Below, one piece after another: positions 1-8,889 of a stretch of 64,000 bases of DNA. Made by a program: the position numbers and the translations under genes. The notes beneath the pieces are model-generated. The model saw only the letters and a list, made by a program, of their open reading frames with translations. It ran no database searches and had not been told where the DNA came from. Source of the DNA: UBA2589 sp965223235 (lineage in GTDB: Bacteria > Gemmatimonadota > Gemmatimonadetes > Longimicrobiales > Gaopeijiaceae); the NCBI GenBank assembly GCA_965223235.1, contig CBDCVV010000007.1, positions 434,001-498,000 on the forward strand, in the 5' to 3' direction. Position 1 is the stretch's first letter. Every line of letters begins with the position of its first letter.

Positions 1-1350
1 CGCGCGCAGGTCGATGCTCAGCTCCACGACGTCGAAGCCGGCGATGAGCGTACCCATTTCGCGCTCTAGTTCGGTCGACGCGATGCGACTCGCCGGAAGG
101 TAGCCCTCGAGCTCAACGGTGACTCGGTAATCGACTCGTGGCAGAAGATGATTCGATACGGGCGTGGTCCCGACTCGTTGCTGGACCCCAGGCGTGCCAT
201 CGTCGGAAAGGGGCTCTACCGTCACGACCGCGCCCGGCGGGTCGGTAGTAACTGTTAGTCGGTTGGAGAGTTGAGGCAGAAGTGAAACGAGCTCAGCGTC
301 TTCTTCGAGCCATCGCTCCGCGCGCCGCGCCTTTTCGAAAGCCGTGACGTATTGGCCCGCGGTCGCCAGCTCACGAATTTCGGCAAGAGAAGCTCGAGCG
401 TTCGCGGTCTGGACAGCGCGCCATCCGAAGATGCCAGCGAGAACGATCGCGACAGTGACGGCGCCCACGGATGCTAGGGCCCGAACACGGCTGCCCTTTG
501 AGCGCCGGTTCTCGGAACTTGCCGAGGCGAGGCAAGCCTCAGCGAACGCCTGCGGGGTATCGAAGCGCTCTTCGCGGTCCTTGGCCATAGCTCTACGCAC
601 AGCCGCATCCAAAGCCGCGGACAGCTCTCCCACCGAGTCGCGCACAGATGGAGTGGGTGCAGTGATCGCCTTCGTGATGACGGCCTGGGCAGTTTTTCCA
701 GCAAAGGGTGCGGCGCCGGTGAGCATCTCGTAGAGAAGGCAGCCCATCGCGTATATGTCGCTCCGACCATCGATGTCGTGCGTGCCCTCGATTTGTTCGG
801 GGCTCATATACTGCGGCGTTCCGATGAGAATTCCGGTTCCGGTGAGGTGAGCCTCATCGGCGAACGCAAGGGCTCGGGCAATGCCGAAGTCAGCCACCAA
901 GGCGCCGCCATCCGAAATCAGGATGTTCGCCGGCTTGATGTCGCGATGGACGACCCCACGTCCATGGGCGTGCGCGAGCGCGGCCGAAATGTCCTCGGTG
1001 AGCCGTAGGGCCTCGTCCACTTCGAGTCCGCCGACTCGGTCCAAGCGCTCGCGGAGTGACTCTCCCTCGACATACGGCATCACGAAGTAGAGGAAGCCGT
1101 CCGCATCGCCAGAATCGAAGAGCGGCAGAATATGCGGGTGCTGGAGCTGGGCCGTCGTCCGGATCTCAGCCAGGAATCGCTGCCCACCGACGGCTGATGC
1201 GATCTCCGGCTTCAGCACCTTGAGCGCCACGCGGCGGTCGTGCTTGATGTCATCCGCGACGTACACCGTTGCCATTCCGCCCTCTGCCACCTCACGCACG
1301 ACGTGGTAGCGTCCTTCTAGGGCTTGGCTAAGGCGCTCAAGTATGGGCAT
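1..1350 (-). CDS. Ser/Thr protein kinase with PEGA domain (3' end outside window)
   Basis: The frame is open from an ATG at 1350 to the window edge (450 codons, no stop), so the C-terminus is missing. Residues 1-275 form a Hanks-type kinase. The Gly-rich loop is EGGMATVY (23-30), the ATP lysine is in VALK (K44), the catalytic loop is HRDIKPAN (D137), the DFG is at 154-156 and SPEQ follows. A single membrane helix lies at about 291-311. Beyond it is an extracytoplasmic stretch whose TDPPGAVV and GTTP signatures match the PEGA domain, a predicted periplasmic ligand-binding fold. The layout is that of PknB-like transmembrane kinases, with a cytoplasmic kinase and an outer sensor. Substrates cannot be read from the sequence. 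The protein is encoded alone, divergent from nothing obvious and followed upstream by a same-strand methyltransferase. Confidence 0.95.
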   Translation of the reverse strand, partial: MPILERLSQALEGRYHVVREVAEGGMATVYVADDIKHDRRVALKVLKPEIASAVGGQRFLAEIRTTAQLQHPHILPLFDSGDADGFLYFVMPYVEGESLRERLDRVGGLEVDEALRLTEDISAALAHAHGRGVVHRDIKPANILISDGGALVADFGIARALAFADEAHLTGTGILIGTPQYMSPEQIEGTHDIDGRSDIYAMGCLLYEMLTGAAPFAGKTAQAVITKAITAPTPSVRDSVGELSAALDAAVRRAMAKDREERFDTPQAFAEACLASASSENRRSKGSRVRALASVGAVTVAIVLAGIFGWRAVQTANARASLAEIRELATAGQYVTAFEKARRAERWLEEDAELVSLLPQLSNRLTVTTDPPGAVVTVEPLSDDGTPGVQQRVGTTPVSNHLLPRVDYRVTVELEGYLPASRIASTELEREMGTLIAGFDVVELSIDLRA

Positions 1351-1426
1351 GGTCTAGGGAGTTTGTGGTCTAGCGCTCTGTGACACCACTACGTCCACGC
1401 TAGGCGTCCAGCCGCGGTCGACAAGC

Positions 1427-2206
1427 TCACCCTCCGGGCTTGATCGCGCGGGTCGCGATGTACGTGGGCATGTGGGTCGACAACAGGTCGTCCGGCCCGT
1501 CGCTATCCTCGTATAGGTCCATCAGCACGAGTCCTGCGCGAAGCTGCCCCCCAATCAAGTCTGTGAGCGTATGCGAGAAGAGCAGGGGCTCCCCTTCGCG
1601 CTCGAAGTCGCGGACCTCTTCGGCAGAGAGTGCGGCCGCGTCGGAGTAGGGGATCGAGTAGGTAAGGTCGAGTCGACCTTCCTTTTCATACGCGACTAGG
1701 TCGAAGACGAACTTGGAAGGGTTCCCGAACCCTGCGAGCAGGGCACCACCCGGACGTAAGACGCGCGCCACCTCGCGCCAGACAAGGGTGACGTCGCTAC
1801 AGAAGACCACGGAAACCGGGTTGACGACGAGGTCGAAGGACGCGTCGGGGAAGATGGAGAGGTCGGTCATGGTCCCCTTCACCGTGCTGATCTCCAAACC
1901 CTCGCGCTCCCCCACTAGCTGGTCTTGGGCCAGTTGGGCGGACGAGTTGTCGAAGATCGTGACTCTGGCTCCGGCAGCTGCCAGGAGAGGACCTTGCTGG
2001 CCGCCTCCCGCAGCGAGCCCCAGAACATCCGCCCCTCGCAGATCACCGAGCCATGGCTCCGGGACGGGCTCGTTCGCCGTAAGCACGATCCCCACGTCCC
2101 CTCGTCGGGCCCGTGCTACCCGCTCACGAGAAACCGGAATCGTCCATCGGTTCTTCCACTCGACCTGCTTGTCCCAGGCAGCTTCGTTGTGTGCTCGGAT
2201 ATCCAT
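1427..2206 (-). CDS. Class I SAM-dependent methyltransferase
   Basis: The protein is 259 residues long from the ATG at 2206, preferred over a longer reading to 2281. The sequence just upstream of 2206 carries an AGGGTGG-type ribosome site about 5 bases away, and the extra 25 residues look non-coding. Motif I is GLAAGGGQQ (about residues 62-70), followed by an acidic strand end (TIFDNS) that would bind the SAM ribose. The sequence VARVLRPGGALLAGFGNP is the usual post-motif-III loop. It resembles small-molecule methyltransferases of the Methyltransf_11 type. The substrate is unknown. It lies 76 bases downstream of the kinase start on the same strand and may be independent of it. Confidence 0.9.
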   Translation of the reverse strand: MDIRAHNEAAWDKQVEWKNRWTIPVSRERVARARRGDVGIVLTANEPVPEPWLGDLRGADVLGLAAGGGQQGPLLAAAGARVTIFDNSSAQLAQDQLVGEREGLEISTVKGTMTDLSIFPDASFDLVVNPVSVVFCSDVTLVWREVARVLRPGGALLAGFGNPSKFVFDLVAYEKEGRLDLTYSIPYSDAAALSAEEVRDFEREGEPLLFSHTLTDLIGGQLRAGLVLMDLYEDSDGPDDLLSTHMPTYIATRAIKPGG

Positions 2207-2371
2207 GTGCCACCCTTTGAGTGGGTACGACCGACGGGCGATCCCCGTGCTTGTGCGGACTGCGCCTCGAGGCCCCGCCACCTATCTTCTCACGGTGACG
2301 CTTTTTGTCCTAGCCGCAATCGTCCTCGGCCCGCCGGCTCTTTTCCGGCCGCTGACGGGGTAGGAGGTTCA

Positions 2372-2779
2372 ATGGGAGTATTGCAAACCCCCAAGGAGGA
2401 CACCTCACCCGTGGGGTATCGGGCACGGTTGTCGATCTTGAGTATTGTCGTCGCGGTGCTCGCGCTATCAGCGTGCGCGAAGGAAGGGTCGTTCACACCA
2501 GACCCTTTTGAGAAAGGCGTTTCGGTAACGGCGGTCGTATCAGAAAACGTTACCGCGTGTGTCGTCGATGCCGTCTGCACCCTCCGCCTCGACTTTGCGG
2601 ACACGACGGTGGTCGCGGTCTATGGGACCGGTGATCGGGATGGCCAGGGTTGTGAGATCGACACACAGGTGTCGGACGTCGCCTTCGAACTGAGTCCAGG
2701 GATCCCGGTGGCGGTCGTGCTGCTCGAGTGTGCCGGGGTCGGTCTGGTGGTCGACCAGATCCGTCGCGTCGGCCAGTAG
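2372..2779 (+). CDS. Small lipoprotein of unknown function
   Basis: This is a 135-residue protein with a lipoprotein signal ending in LALSAC. Two in-frame starts compete. The ATG at 2372 has TAGGAGG 4 bases upstream. The GTG at 2411 has AAGGAGGA 11 bases upstream and would give a more typical 22-residue signal. After the lipobox cysteine there are four further cysteines (in TACVVDAVCTL, GCEID and LLECAG), suggesting two disulfides in a small beta-rich periplasmic domain. I recognise no family. It is divergent from the methyltransferase. Confidence 0.7.
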   Translation: MGVLQTPKEDTSPVGYRARLSILSIVVAVLALSACAKEGSFTPDPFEKGVSVTAVVSENVTACVVDAVCTLRLDFADTTVVAVYGTGDRDGQGCEIDTQVSDVAFELSPGIPVAVVLLECAGVGLVVDQIRRVGQ

Positions 2780-2905
2780 CGGGTCACCAAAGACCGCTCG
2801 GATAAAGGCCGGTCAACGAACCGCGCATCGAGGTCGTGTATTGAAATCACGGAACCCGGCGTAGAGATAGCGACGGGGTTAAGGCGAACTTGGGGCGAGG
2901 GTCAG

Positions 2906-3352
2906 ATGAATCGACGATACCGGGTGCTCGTGTACGGGATGCTCGTCGCCGCAACTGCGTGCGTCGAGGACCCGGTTCGGCTGCCTGACCTAGAGGAAGG
3001 CTCGTATCGGATCCAGCTTCGAGACCCGATCATCTCAAACGAGTTCGTGACCCCCGGGTGGATGTGGACCGAACCCGACATCTCGTTCGAGATCATGGGG
3101 TCGGCACTGACGGTCACGATGGCGTCCGGCGACCTCGTGCCGACGGGGCCGCCCCAGTTTTCACAGGCAGACGGGGGACAATGGGTCGCACACTTCTCGT
3201 GGGTGGAGAAGCAGGACGGGGCACACTACTGGCTCGTCAACTTCTCGGCGGAGGGGTGCGTTTCGGCGGTGGCGGTCGACGCCGACCTCGGGATTGGGCC
3301 GGGAGGCGTTTGGGAGGTACCGTTACGGAGTTGCGTGCTCGTCCCGGAGTAG
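2906..3352 (+). CDS. Small lipoprotein of unknown function
   Basis: The protein has 148 residues. The N-terminus MNRRYRVLVYGMLVAATAC is a short signal peptide with a lipobox (ATAC), so a lipid-anchored exported protein is expected. A GAGG-containing ribosome site lies a few bases before the ATG. The body is beta-rich by composition (SYRIQLRDP, WVAHFSWVE) with a pair of cysteines near the C-terminus (EGCVSAV, RSCVLV). No family is recognised. It follows the preceding lipoprotein by 126 bases on the same strand, and the two may be co-transcribed. Confidence 0.75.
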   Translation: MNRRYRVLVYGMLVAATACVEDPVRLPDLEEGSYRIQLRDPIISNEFVTPGWMWTEPDISFEIMGSALTVTMASGDLVPTGPPQFSQADGGQWVAHFSWVEKQDGAHYWLVNFSAEGCVSAVAVDADLGIGPGGVWEVPLRSCVLVPE

Positions 3353-3410
3353 CCCGAGCCGAGAAAGTACAGGCTCGCGGGCCGGTGTGTCTCCCTGACT
3401 CTCAAGGCCG

Positions 3411-3908
3411 ATGAATGAAGTCTCTCCTGCTGGTCGCGGTCCCTTCCTGTCGGACCACGGCGCGGGCGACATTGGTGTGATCAAAGACCGGATCAACGCC
3501 TACGCGCCGTATCGGGGCGCGGGGATCGAGGTCACGCACATCGCGGCGGACGGAAGTGAGATCGGCGTCGTGATGGCGCTGACGGAAGCCAACGCAAACC
3601 TCGTGGGTACCCACTTCGGGGGTAGTCTGTACGCCATGGTCGACCCTCACCTCATGATTCTCCTGAAGATGAGATTGGGGCCCGAGTACACGGTGTGGGA
3701 CAAGGCCGCCGCGATCGACTTCGTGCGCCCAGGAACTGGGGTGGTCCGATCGGTGGTACGCATCACCGACGAAGAAGTCGAGGCGATCCGAGCCGACACG
3801 GCAGCGGGTGACAAGACCTTCCCGGAGTGGGAACTCGAAATCCTCGATGAAGCCGACGAGGTCGTCGCTCGGGTTCGGAAGACGTTGTACGTGCGACGGA
3901 GGGGCTAG
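3411..3908 (+). CDS. DUF4442 hotdog-fold protein (thioesterase-like)
   Basis: The product is 165 residues. The block NLVGTHFGGSLYAMVDP followed by LGPEYTVWDKAAAIDF is the signature of the DUF4442/PaaI-like hotdog family. Its members are acyl-CoA thioesterase relatives, with the conserved H-x-G-G helix at about residues 65-75. The enzymatic substrate is not known. The start at 3411 lacks a strong ribosome site, and the GTG at 3478 is an alternative, but it would remove part of the fold. Its stop codon TAG overlaps the stop of the convergent exonuclease gene inside one CTAG (3905-3908). Confidence 0.85.
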   Translation: MNEVSPAGRGPFLSDHGAGDIGVIKDRINAYAPYRGAGIEVTHIAADGSEIGVVMALTEANANLVGTHFGGSLYAMVDPHLMILLKMRLGPEYTVWDKAAAIDFVRPGTGVVRSVVRITDEEVEAIRADTAAGDKTFPEWELEILDEADEVVARVRKTLYVRRRG

Positions 3909-4726
3909 CCAGTCAGCCGGTCCACCCGCTCGACAACACTATCTAGCATCATCTTACGGCCAACACCTGCGAAGTCCGATGAAGGGCCTATCCATCGTAG
4001 CTCCTCCACCTCGTCGAAGAGGACGATCTGGTCTCGCAGCGTGGCCAACTCCTTGAAAAGAAGCGCGTCCGTCCGCCGATCTCCGAGCACCTCATCGGGG
4101 AAATCCTCGATCCTGGCGTGCGCCCCTAGTAGCCGCGCAGCGGTAACAGGCCCGATCCCCCGGATTCCCGGAAAGCCGTCGGCCGAGTCTCCGACTAGTG
4201 CGAGGTAGTCCGGGATCTGAACAGGTAAGACTCCGAATTTCTCGATGACGCCGGCCTCGTCGCGCGTTTCGTTCGACCGGCGGAGCACCTGCACGACGCG
4301 ATCCGACCGAACACACTGGGCGAGATCTTTGTCAGGAGACCAGATGCACACTTTGTCGACGCTATCCGCTCCACGGCAGTCAGCTGCGGCAGAAGCGAGA
4401 GCGTCGTCGGCCTCGAAGTCGACCATGGGCCAAACGGCGACCCCCATGGCGTCGAGCACTTCTTCGAGCGGATGGAGCTGACTCCACAACTCCGGGTCGA
4501 TCCCCTCGGACGTCTTGTACCCGGGCCACAGCTCGTTCCGGAACGATTCGATGACGTGATCCGTAGCGACTCCGACGTGCGTCGCGCCCTGCTCGATCAG
4601 CTCCAAGACCGAGTGGAGGACTCCTCCCGCCGCGTCGAAGGGACCTGCATCCGATTTCGCGAAGCGCCGTCGGCCGTAGAACTGGCGGAAGAGTTCGTAC
4701 GTCCCATCGATGAGGTGTACGATCAC
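3905..4726 (-). CDS. Stand-alone 5'-3' exonuclease (PolA N-terminal / FEN family)
   Basis: The protein has 273 residues and matches the nuclease domain of DNA polymerase I without the polymerase. Metal-binding acidic motifs are visible as LIDGTYELFR (start), DFEADDALA and SPDKDLAQ. The helix-hairpin-helix DNA-binding segment is GDSADGFPGIRGIGP. Such enzymes remove RNA primers and flaps. A free copy could supplement PolA or take part in repair. The size and motif order are complete, so I see no truncation. It is convergent with the DUF4442 gene, sharing a 4-base overlap of stop codons. Confidence 0.92.
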   Translation of the reverse strand: MIVHLIDGTYELFRQFYGRRRFAKSDAGPFDAAGGVLHSVLELIEQGATHVGVATDHVIESFRNELWPGYKTSEGIDPELWSQLHPLEEVLDAMGVAVWPMVDFEADDALASAAADCRGADSVDKVCIWSPDKDLAQCVRSDRVVQVLRRSNETRDEAGVIEKFGVLPVQIPDYLALVGDSADGFPGIRGIGPVTAARLLGAHARIEDFPDEVLGDRRTDALLFKELATLRDQIVLFDEVEELRWIGPSSDFAGVGRKMMLDSVVERVDRLTG

Positions 4727-4955
4727 GAGTAGGCAGTGAGGTCCGGGTGCGTGTCGAGTTGGAGCCCCTGACGATCGCCGATGGCAGTCTGCGTGTCACC
4801 CACCGTGCGCGACGGGCCCTGCGGACGGAGCTTCGCTGCGATGCACATCCTTGCGCGCCACAGCGCTTCGTGGAACCGTGAGGCTAGGTCAATGGTGCGG
4901 AATCACGGCTCCTAGACTGAACGGGCGGACTCCTGTGAGTGCGGAGGGCGGTAGG

Positions 4956-5501
4956 ATGCTTCGCGTGCTTGTACTCGTGCTTGTCGCTGGGCTGGTAGCC
5001 TCCGGCCCTGCGCTAGGTCAAACGTCGGTGTGGGTGGAGGGCGGACTTGGCGTAGGCGCCGCCGGGGAAGGCGGTGGCGTGCAAGGTAGGGCAGCGTTGG
5101 CGGTGCTAGCCGCGGAGTGGGGCGGTGAGCTTCGTGTCTCAGCACACGACGGAGCGCAGACCCCGCCCGACGACACCTTCCTTTCGGGGCTCTTCGGCGG
5201 GCCCAGGGAGTCCTTTTACGACACGAGCGTCCTCTTGTTGAGGTCGCTCACGCCTCGCGACTACAACCGCGTCTTAGTCGGCGTGGGCGTTGGCGCTGTG
5301 ACCGGGAAGGAGACCGACCCGACGGACGGGAGGGGCGTCGTGGACATGGAGCGGGTCTGGGGCGTTCCGTTCGAGCTCGCCTTCCACGGAGGAGACGGCC
5401 GGGGAGTCGGACTATCGGCCGTGCTCTTCGGTCACATCAACGGCCGAGCCAACCATTTCGGTGTGAACGTCGCCATCTCTTTGGGGTTCGTGGCAGGATG
5501 A
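4956..5501 (+). CDS. Exported beta-rich protein, probable outer-membrane type
   Basis: The protein is 181 residues from the ATG at 4956, which has GGAGG about 9 bases upstream. The longer reading from 4851 lacks both a ribosome site and a sensible N-terminus. Residues 1-21 form a signal peptide (MLRVLVLVLVAGLVASGPALGQ). The remainder alternates hydrophobic and polar residues with many Gly (VGVGVGAVTG) and ends in an aromatic/aliphatic strand (FGVNVAISLGF), as in small outer-membrane barrels. No named family is recognised. It overlaps the next gene by ATGA. Confidence 0.75.
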   Translation: MLRVLVLVLVAGLVASGPALGQTSVWVEGGLGVGAAGEGGGVQGRAALAVLAAEWGGELRVSAHDGAQTPPDDTFLSGLFGGPRESFYDTSVLLLRSLTPRDYNRVLVGVGVGAVTGKETDPTDGRGVVDMERVWGVPFELAFHGGDGRGVGLSAVLFGHINGRANHFGVNVAISLGFVAG

Positions 5502-6124
5502 GAAAGCTCATCGACGTAAGCGACCAGCGGACGCGGTTGCTGCAACTCGGTCTCATGGCAGGCTCCGGCGCAATGGTCGCCCTCGGCGCGTCCGCGCTTC
5601 GCGGCGGCTCGCTCCCGCCCATCGCGGGCTGGGTCATGTTCGGAGCCGGGGCCGTGCTCCTGGTGGTGAGTGCTGGCATCCGTCAGCGGTGGCAGATCGA
5701 GTATCGCGGGCACGAAGTGCGATTTGAGAACAGCCCGGTCACCGGCGAACGCCTCTACCTCGATGGAGGGCTCGTGGCACGTGGGGGCATCGGCTCGAAG
5801 ATGGAGCTGAGGGCCCCGATCCGTGTGGGCGACGGAGCGGGAGAGGAGATCGTCGCTCTCGTCGATGCCGGTTTGAGGACGTTCAGAGTCCGGCTGTTCG
5901 CCGATGGCGATGCGATCGAGGGTCATGAACCGGCTCCGCCGGTCATCGATTCTTCGGCACACGCGCTTCCCAACCCGCACAGCGCGCCGGCCACCCAACC
6001 CCACATCGTCACCCACCACCCGATGCTAGGACCACTCGTTCTGGCAAAGCATGCCCTCGAGTTTCTCGCCTCCATGGTCGGCCTCATCGGTGGTGCCATA
6101 GCTCTGTGGACGTGGATGACATAA
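5498..6124 (+). CDS. Membrane protein of unknown function
   Basis: The protein has 208 residues. Two helices near the N-terminus (LMAGSGAMVALGASAL and WVMFGAGAVLLVVSAGI) are followed by a soluble beta-rich middle (about 60-150) and a last helix at the C-terminus (SMVGLIGGAIALWTW). The middle resembles a PH-like sheet in composition only. A His-rich stretch (PHIVTHHP) precedes the last helix. The start codon is in an ATGA overlap with the preceding exported protein, so the two are translationally coupled. Function is unknown. Confidence 0.75.
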   Translation: MRKLIDVSDQRTRLLQLGLMAGSGAMVALGASALRGGSLPPIAGWVMFGAGAVLLVVSAGIRQRWQIEYRGHEVRFENSPVTGERLYLDGGLVARGGIGSKMELRAPIRVGDGAGEEIVALVDAGLRTFRVRLFADGDAIEGHEPAPPVIDSSAHALPNPHSAPATQPHIVTHHPMLGPLVLAKHALEFLASMVGLIGGAIALWTWMT

Positions 6125-6135
6125 AGGGAGGCAAC

Positions 6136-7680
6136 ATGGGACACGACAAGGAGATGCCCTTCCTCGATCACCTCGAGGAACTGCGTTGGCGGATCATCTG
6201 GAGTGTCCTCGCGGTCGCGATCGGTACCGTCGTGGGCATCTTCCTGACGATCCGCTTCGACCTCATGGAAGCGCTCACGGCGCCGCTCTTCACTGTCGTC
6301 GCCGACCTCGCGACCCGAGACGCGACCTTCCTCGGCGCTCTGACGAACGAGCGACTCTTCTTCCAAAGCCTCACAGAGCCCTTCTTCTTCGTCCTTAGGC
6401 TCGGTATGTGGTTCGGCATCATCCTCGCCTCGCCGGTCGTGATGTACCACGTGTGGGCGTTTCTAGCGCCTGCCCTACATGCACGGGAGCGGAAGGCCAT
6501 CATTCCCACGTTCGTGCTCGGGATCGTGCTCTTCGCCCTCGGCGTCTCGATGGCGTACTTCGTGGCCCTCCCCATTACGATCCGCTTCTTGCTCCTCTTC
6601 GGAGCGGAATGGTTTACGCCGATCCTCACGGCCGGGTCGTATATGTCGATGACGACGGGGCTTCTGATCGCATTCGGTCTCGCCTTCGAGCTCCCGATCG
6701 TCATGCTCCTTCTGGCGGCGATCGGGTTGATTACCTCGGCGGGTCTGCGCGAGAAGCGTCGACATGCCATCGTAGCCTTGGCACTACTGGCGAGCGTCGT
6801 GACCCCTGGGGACCACTTCCAAGTCACGATCCTCCTGCTGGGGCCGCTCGTGGTGCTCTACGAGGTCGGGATCTTCCTGGCGAGTAAGATCGAGCGCGCT
6901 CCCGACCCCTCGGGGTCCGCAACGTCGGTCCTCGCGGTTGCCGCGGCAGCTACCTACAAGTGGCGCGCCGCACGGAGGGCTGCGGTCACCGCCACGACGT
7001 TGGCTGTGCTGACGCTCCCGGCGCTCACCACTCTTGGCGCTCAAGACCGGGAGATCACCGCCGACATCGGCATCCGGTGGTCCACCTCCCGACAGGTGCC
7101 CGAGCTCACCGTCCAGGGTGTCGTGGTGGACGCGAAGACCGGCTTAGGAGTCGAGGCGGTGGTCGTCACCCTGGACCGTACCGTGGCCGGGTCCCTCACG
7201 GACGCGAACGGACGCTTTGCCTTCGACGTCCCGGAGACCGGTCGGTACGAGCTCCGGGTGGAGCGGATCGGATATAGCGTGCAACAAGACTCCGTCGATT
7301 TGGACGGGCCGGGGCTCGTCGCGTCCGTGGGGCTTCAGGAGCAGTTGATCGGTTGTCACGTCGATTGCTTCGGGCCGTGTGAGGCGGGCGTACGAGTCGA
7401 GGTCCGCGACGCCCTCACCTTACAGGCACCGCTGACTCCCGTCGCGTTCACGGTTGCAGCAGGGGACACGTCCGAAACGGTGCGCTCCGAGGGCGGCGAG
7501 AAAGTCGCTTGGGCGACGCTCCTCAGGGCCGGGGGTGATCTGGGTACGGATGGTCCGCTCCGGGCGGAGGTCGTCGCGGACGGTTACGCGCCATGGTCTG
7601 CCGATGGAATCATGCTCCCCACCGGTGGGTGCGTGACGCCTCTCACGCGCGTCATCCGCGTCTACCTGCTCCCGACGTGA
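6136..7680 (+). CDS. tatC: TatC with an extra helix and C-terminal carboxypeptidase-regulatory-like domain
   Basis: The first 252 residues are a full-length twin-arginine translocase subunit TatC. FLDHLEELRWR near the N-terminus contains the signal-binding glutamate, and there are six membrane helices. The start at 6136 has AAGGGAGG 5 bases upstream. Unusually, the frame runs on to 514 residues. A seventh hydrophobic segment (about 281-301, ending TLGAQD) is followed by a carboxypeptidase-regulatory-like beta domain (about 325-400, with LTDANGRFAFDVPETG and VERIGYS). A Cys-containing beta domain with cysteines at 407, 411 and 415 comes next. TatC ends in the cytoplasm, so a seventh helix would place this tail in the periplasm. 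The linker has no convincing start codon. No tatA or tatB is adjacent. Confidence 0.9.
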   Translation: MGHDKEMPFLDHLEELRWRIIWSVLAVAIGTVVGIFLTIRFDLMEALTAPLFTVVADLATRDATFLGALTNERLFFQSLTEPFFFVLRLGMWFGIILASPVVMYHVWAFLAPALHARERKAIIPTFVLGIVLFALGVSMAYFVALPITIRFLLLFGAEWFTPILTAGSYMSMTTGLLIAFGLAFELPIVMLLLAAIGLITSAGLREKRRHAIVALALLASVVTPGDHFQVTILLLGPLVVLYEVGIFLASKIERAPDPSGSATSVLAVAAAATYKWRAARRAAVTATTLAVLTLPALTTLGAQDREITADIGIRWSTSRQVPELTVQGVVVDAKTGLGVEAVVVTLDRTVAGSLTDANGRFAFDVPETGRYELRVERIGYSVQQDSVDLDGPGLVASVGLQEQLIGCHVDCFGPCEAGVRVEVRDALTLQAPLTPVAFTVAAGDTSETVRSEGGEKVAWATLLRAGGDLGTDGPLRAEVVADGYAPWSADGIMLPTGGCVTPLTRVIRVYLLPT

Positions 7681-7697
7681 CCCGTGTGAGGTACCCG

Positions 7698-8804
7698 ATG
7701 GCTCCCCGGTGCGCCCGCTCAATACATCGCCGTTGTGCGGGTCGCCTCTCGCTTCTGTTCGTGCTCGTCGGCTTTGCGCCAAGTGGTATTCACGCCCAAT
7801 CGAAGCTCCGCATTCTCGCACCTGACGGGTCTCCCGTGCAGGCGGCTCGTGTCGAGGTCTACGGGAAGGGTGCCCTACTCGACGTGCTGGTTTCGGACGT
7901 CGACGGTGAAGTGGAGTTGGCGTGGGAGGATTGGCCCACCCTTCGGCGAATCTCCGTGAGCCACCTCGGCTTCGACCCCGTGCTCGTGCAAGCCGACGAC
8001 CTCTTGATGATGGCGTCCCTGAAACTCAGTCCGGCCCCGGTCGCGATCGACGGGGTCAGCGTGTCGGTCGACGGCGATCTGTGCCCGCTCACGCCCAGTG
8101 CCATCGCTCGAGAGCGATGGGAAGAGGTCGCCGGCCAGTATTCGTCGGATACGAGGCGGCAGACGCTCGCGACCCGATACCGACACGCGGCGGGCCGGGC
8201 GATGCAGGGAGAGATGCGACGCACCAAGGGAGCATCCTTCCTCACGGTCGCCGATGCGCGTCCGACCCGAGTATGGCGCAGGGTAGAGGGCACCGCAGGC
8301 CCGTTGGAAAGCTTCGTGGAAGAGGACGGGTATTCGTGGACCCCCGCTCGCTTTCGGTGGAGTCAACGCGAGCTCAACCACGCGTACCCATCGTTCGAGC
8401 TGTGGCAGACGTACCACTTCTCGACGCCCGAGTTCGGCGACCTGCACGACTTCGCAATCCTCTTCGAGGACGATCGCACGATGCGCATCGCCTTTTGCCC
8501 GAATGGCCGGGGTTCAGGCACAGAGCTCATGGGCACGCTCGATCTTCTCCCCGGCGACCGCTTCGTATCCGCCGAATGGCGCTTCATCACCGACGATCCG
8601 AACGAAGACGCGGGAGGAGAGGTCCGCTTCGCTGCTCCAGAACCTGGGCGAGTGAACCTGCCGCACCTGCTCGCGGCACAAGGGATCTTCTTCCGACACA
8701 ATGGGAAGGACCCGCCGTACCCCGACTCGCCGCGCTCGTACCACCGAGAGCTCTACGTGGACATCGAGTGGCGACCGGTCCGGTCGGCAACGGGTAGCCG
8801 ATAA
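7698..8804 (+). CDS. Secreted carboxypeptidase-regulatory-like protein
   Basis: The protein is 368 residues from the ATG at 7698, with a GTG at 7686 as alternative. Residues 1-33 are a signal peptide with an Arg-rich n-region and an ending like GIHAQ. A regulatory-like beta sandwich follows (RILAPDGSPVQAARVEVYGKG, then VSHLGFDPV), like the tail of the preceding TatC protein. The C-terminal 230 residues are beta-rich and Trp-rich (ERWEEVAGQY, DGYSWTPARFRWS) and are unrecognised. It starts 18 bases after tatC, so it is probably in the same operon and may work with the TatC tail in the envelope. Confidence 0.75.
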   Translation: MAPRCARSIHRRCAGRLSLLFVLVGFAPSGIHAQSKLRILAPDGSPVQAARVEVYGKGALLDVLVSDVDGEVELAWEDWPTLRRISVSHLGFDPVLVQADDLLMMASLKLSPAPVAIDGVSVSVDGDLCPLTPSAIARERWEEVAGQYSSDTRRQTLATRYRHAAGRAMQGEMRRTKGASFLTVADARPTRVWRRVEGTAGPLESFVEEDGYSWTPARFRWSQRELNHAYPSFELWQTYHFSTPEFGDLHDFAILFEDDRTMRIAFCPNGRGSGTELMGTLDLLPGDRFVSAEWRFITDDPNEDAGGEVRFAAPEPGRVNLPHLLAAQGIFFRHNGKDPPYPDSPRSYHRELYVDIEWRPVRSATGSR

Positions 8805-8889
8805 GACGCGCGGCGGACAGACCTGGAACAACGACCCGGGGGTGCGGTGTAGCCACGGCCATCCGTGAGGAATTCGCTTGTGAGGGCCC

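Noticed and set aside
1925..2371. Upstream extension of the lipoprotein gene into the methyltransferase
   Set aside because: The extension is antisense to the methyltransferase. The downstream starts at 2372 and 2411 have good ribosome sites and a signal peptide.
6136..7680. Frameshift or assembly join between tatC and a separate gene
   Set aside because: The frame is continuous and no start codon with a ribosome site is present in the linker. The extra helix gives a consistent topology. The possibility is kept as a test in the findings.
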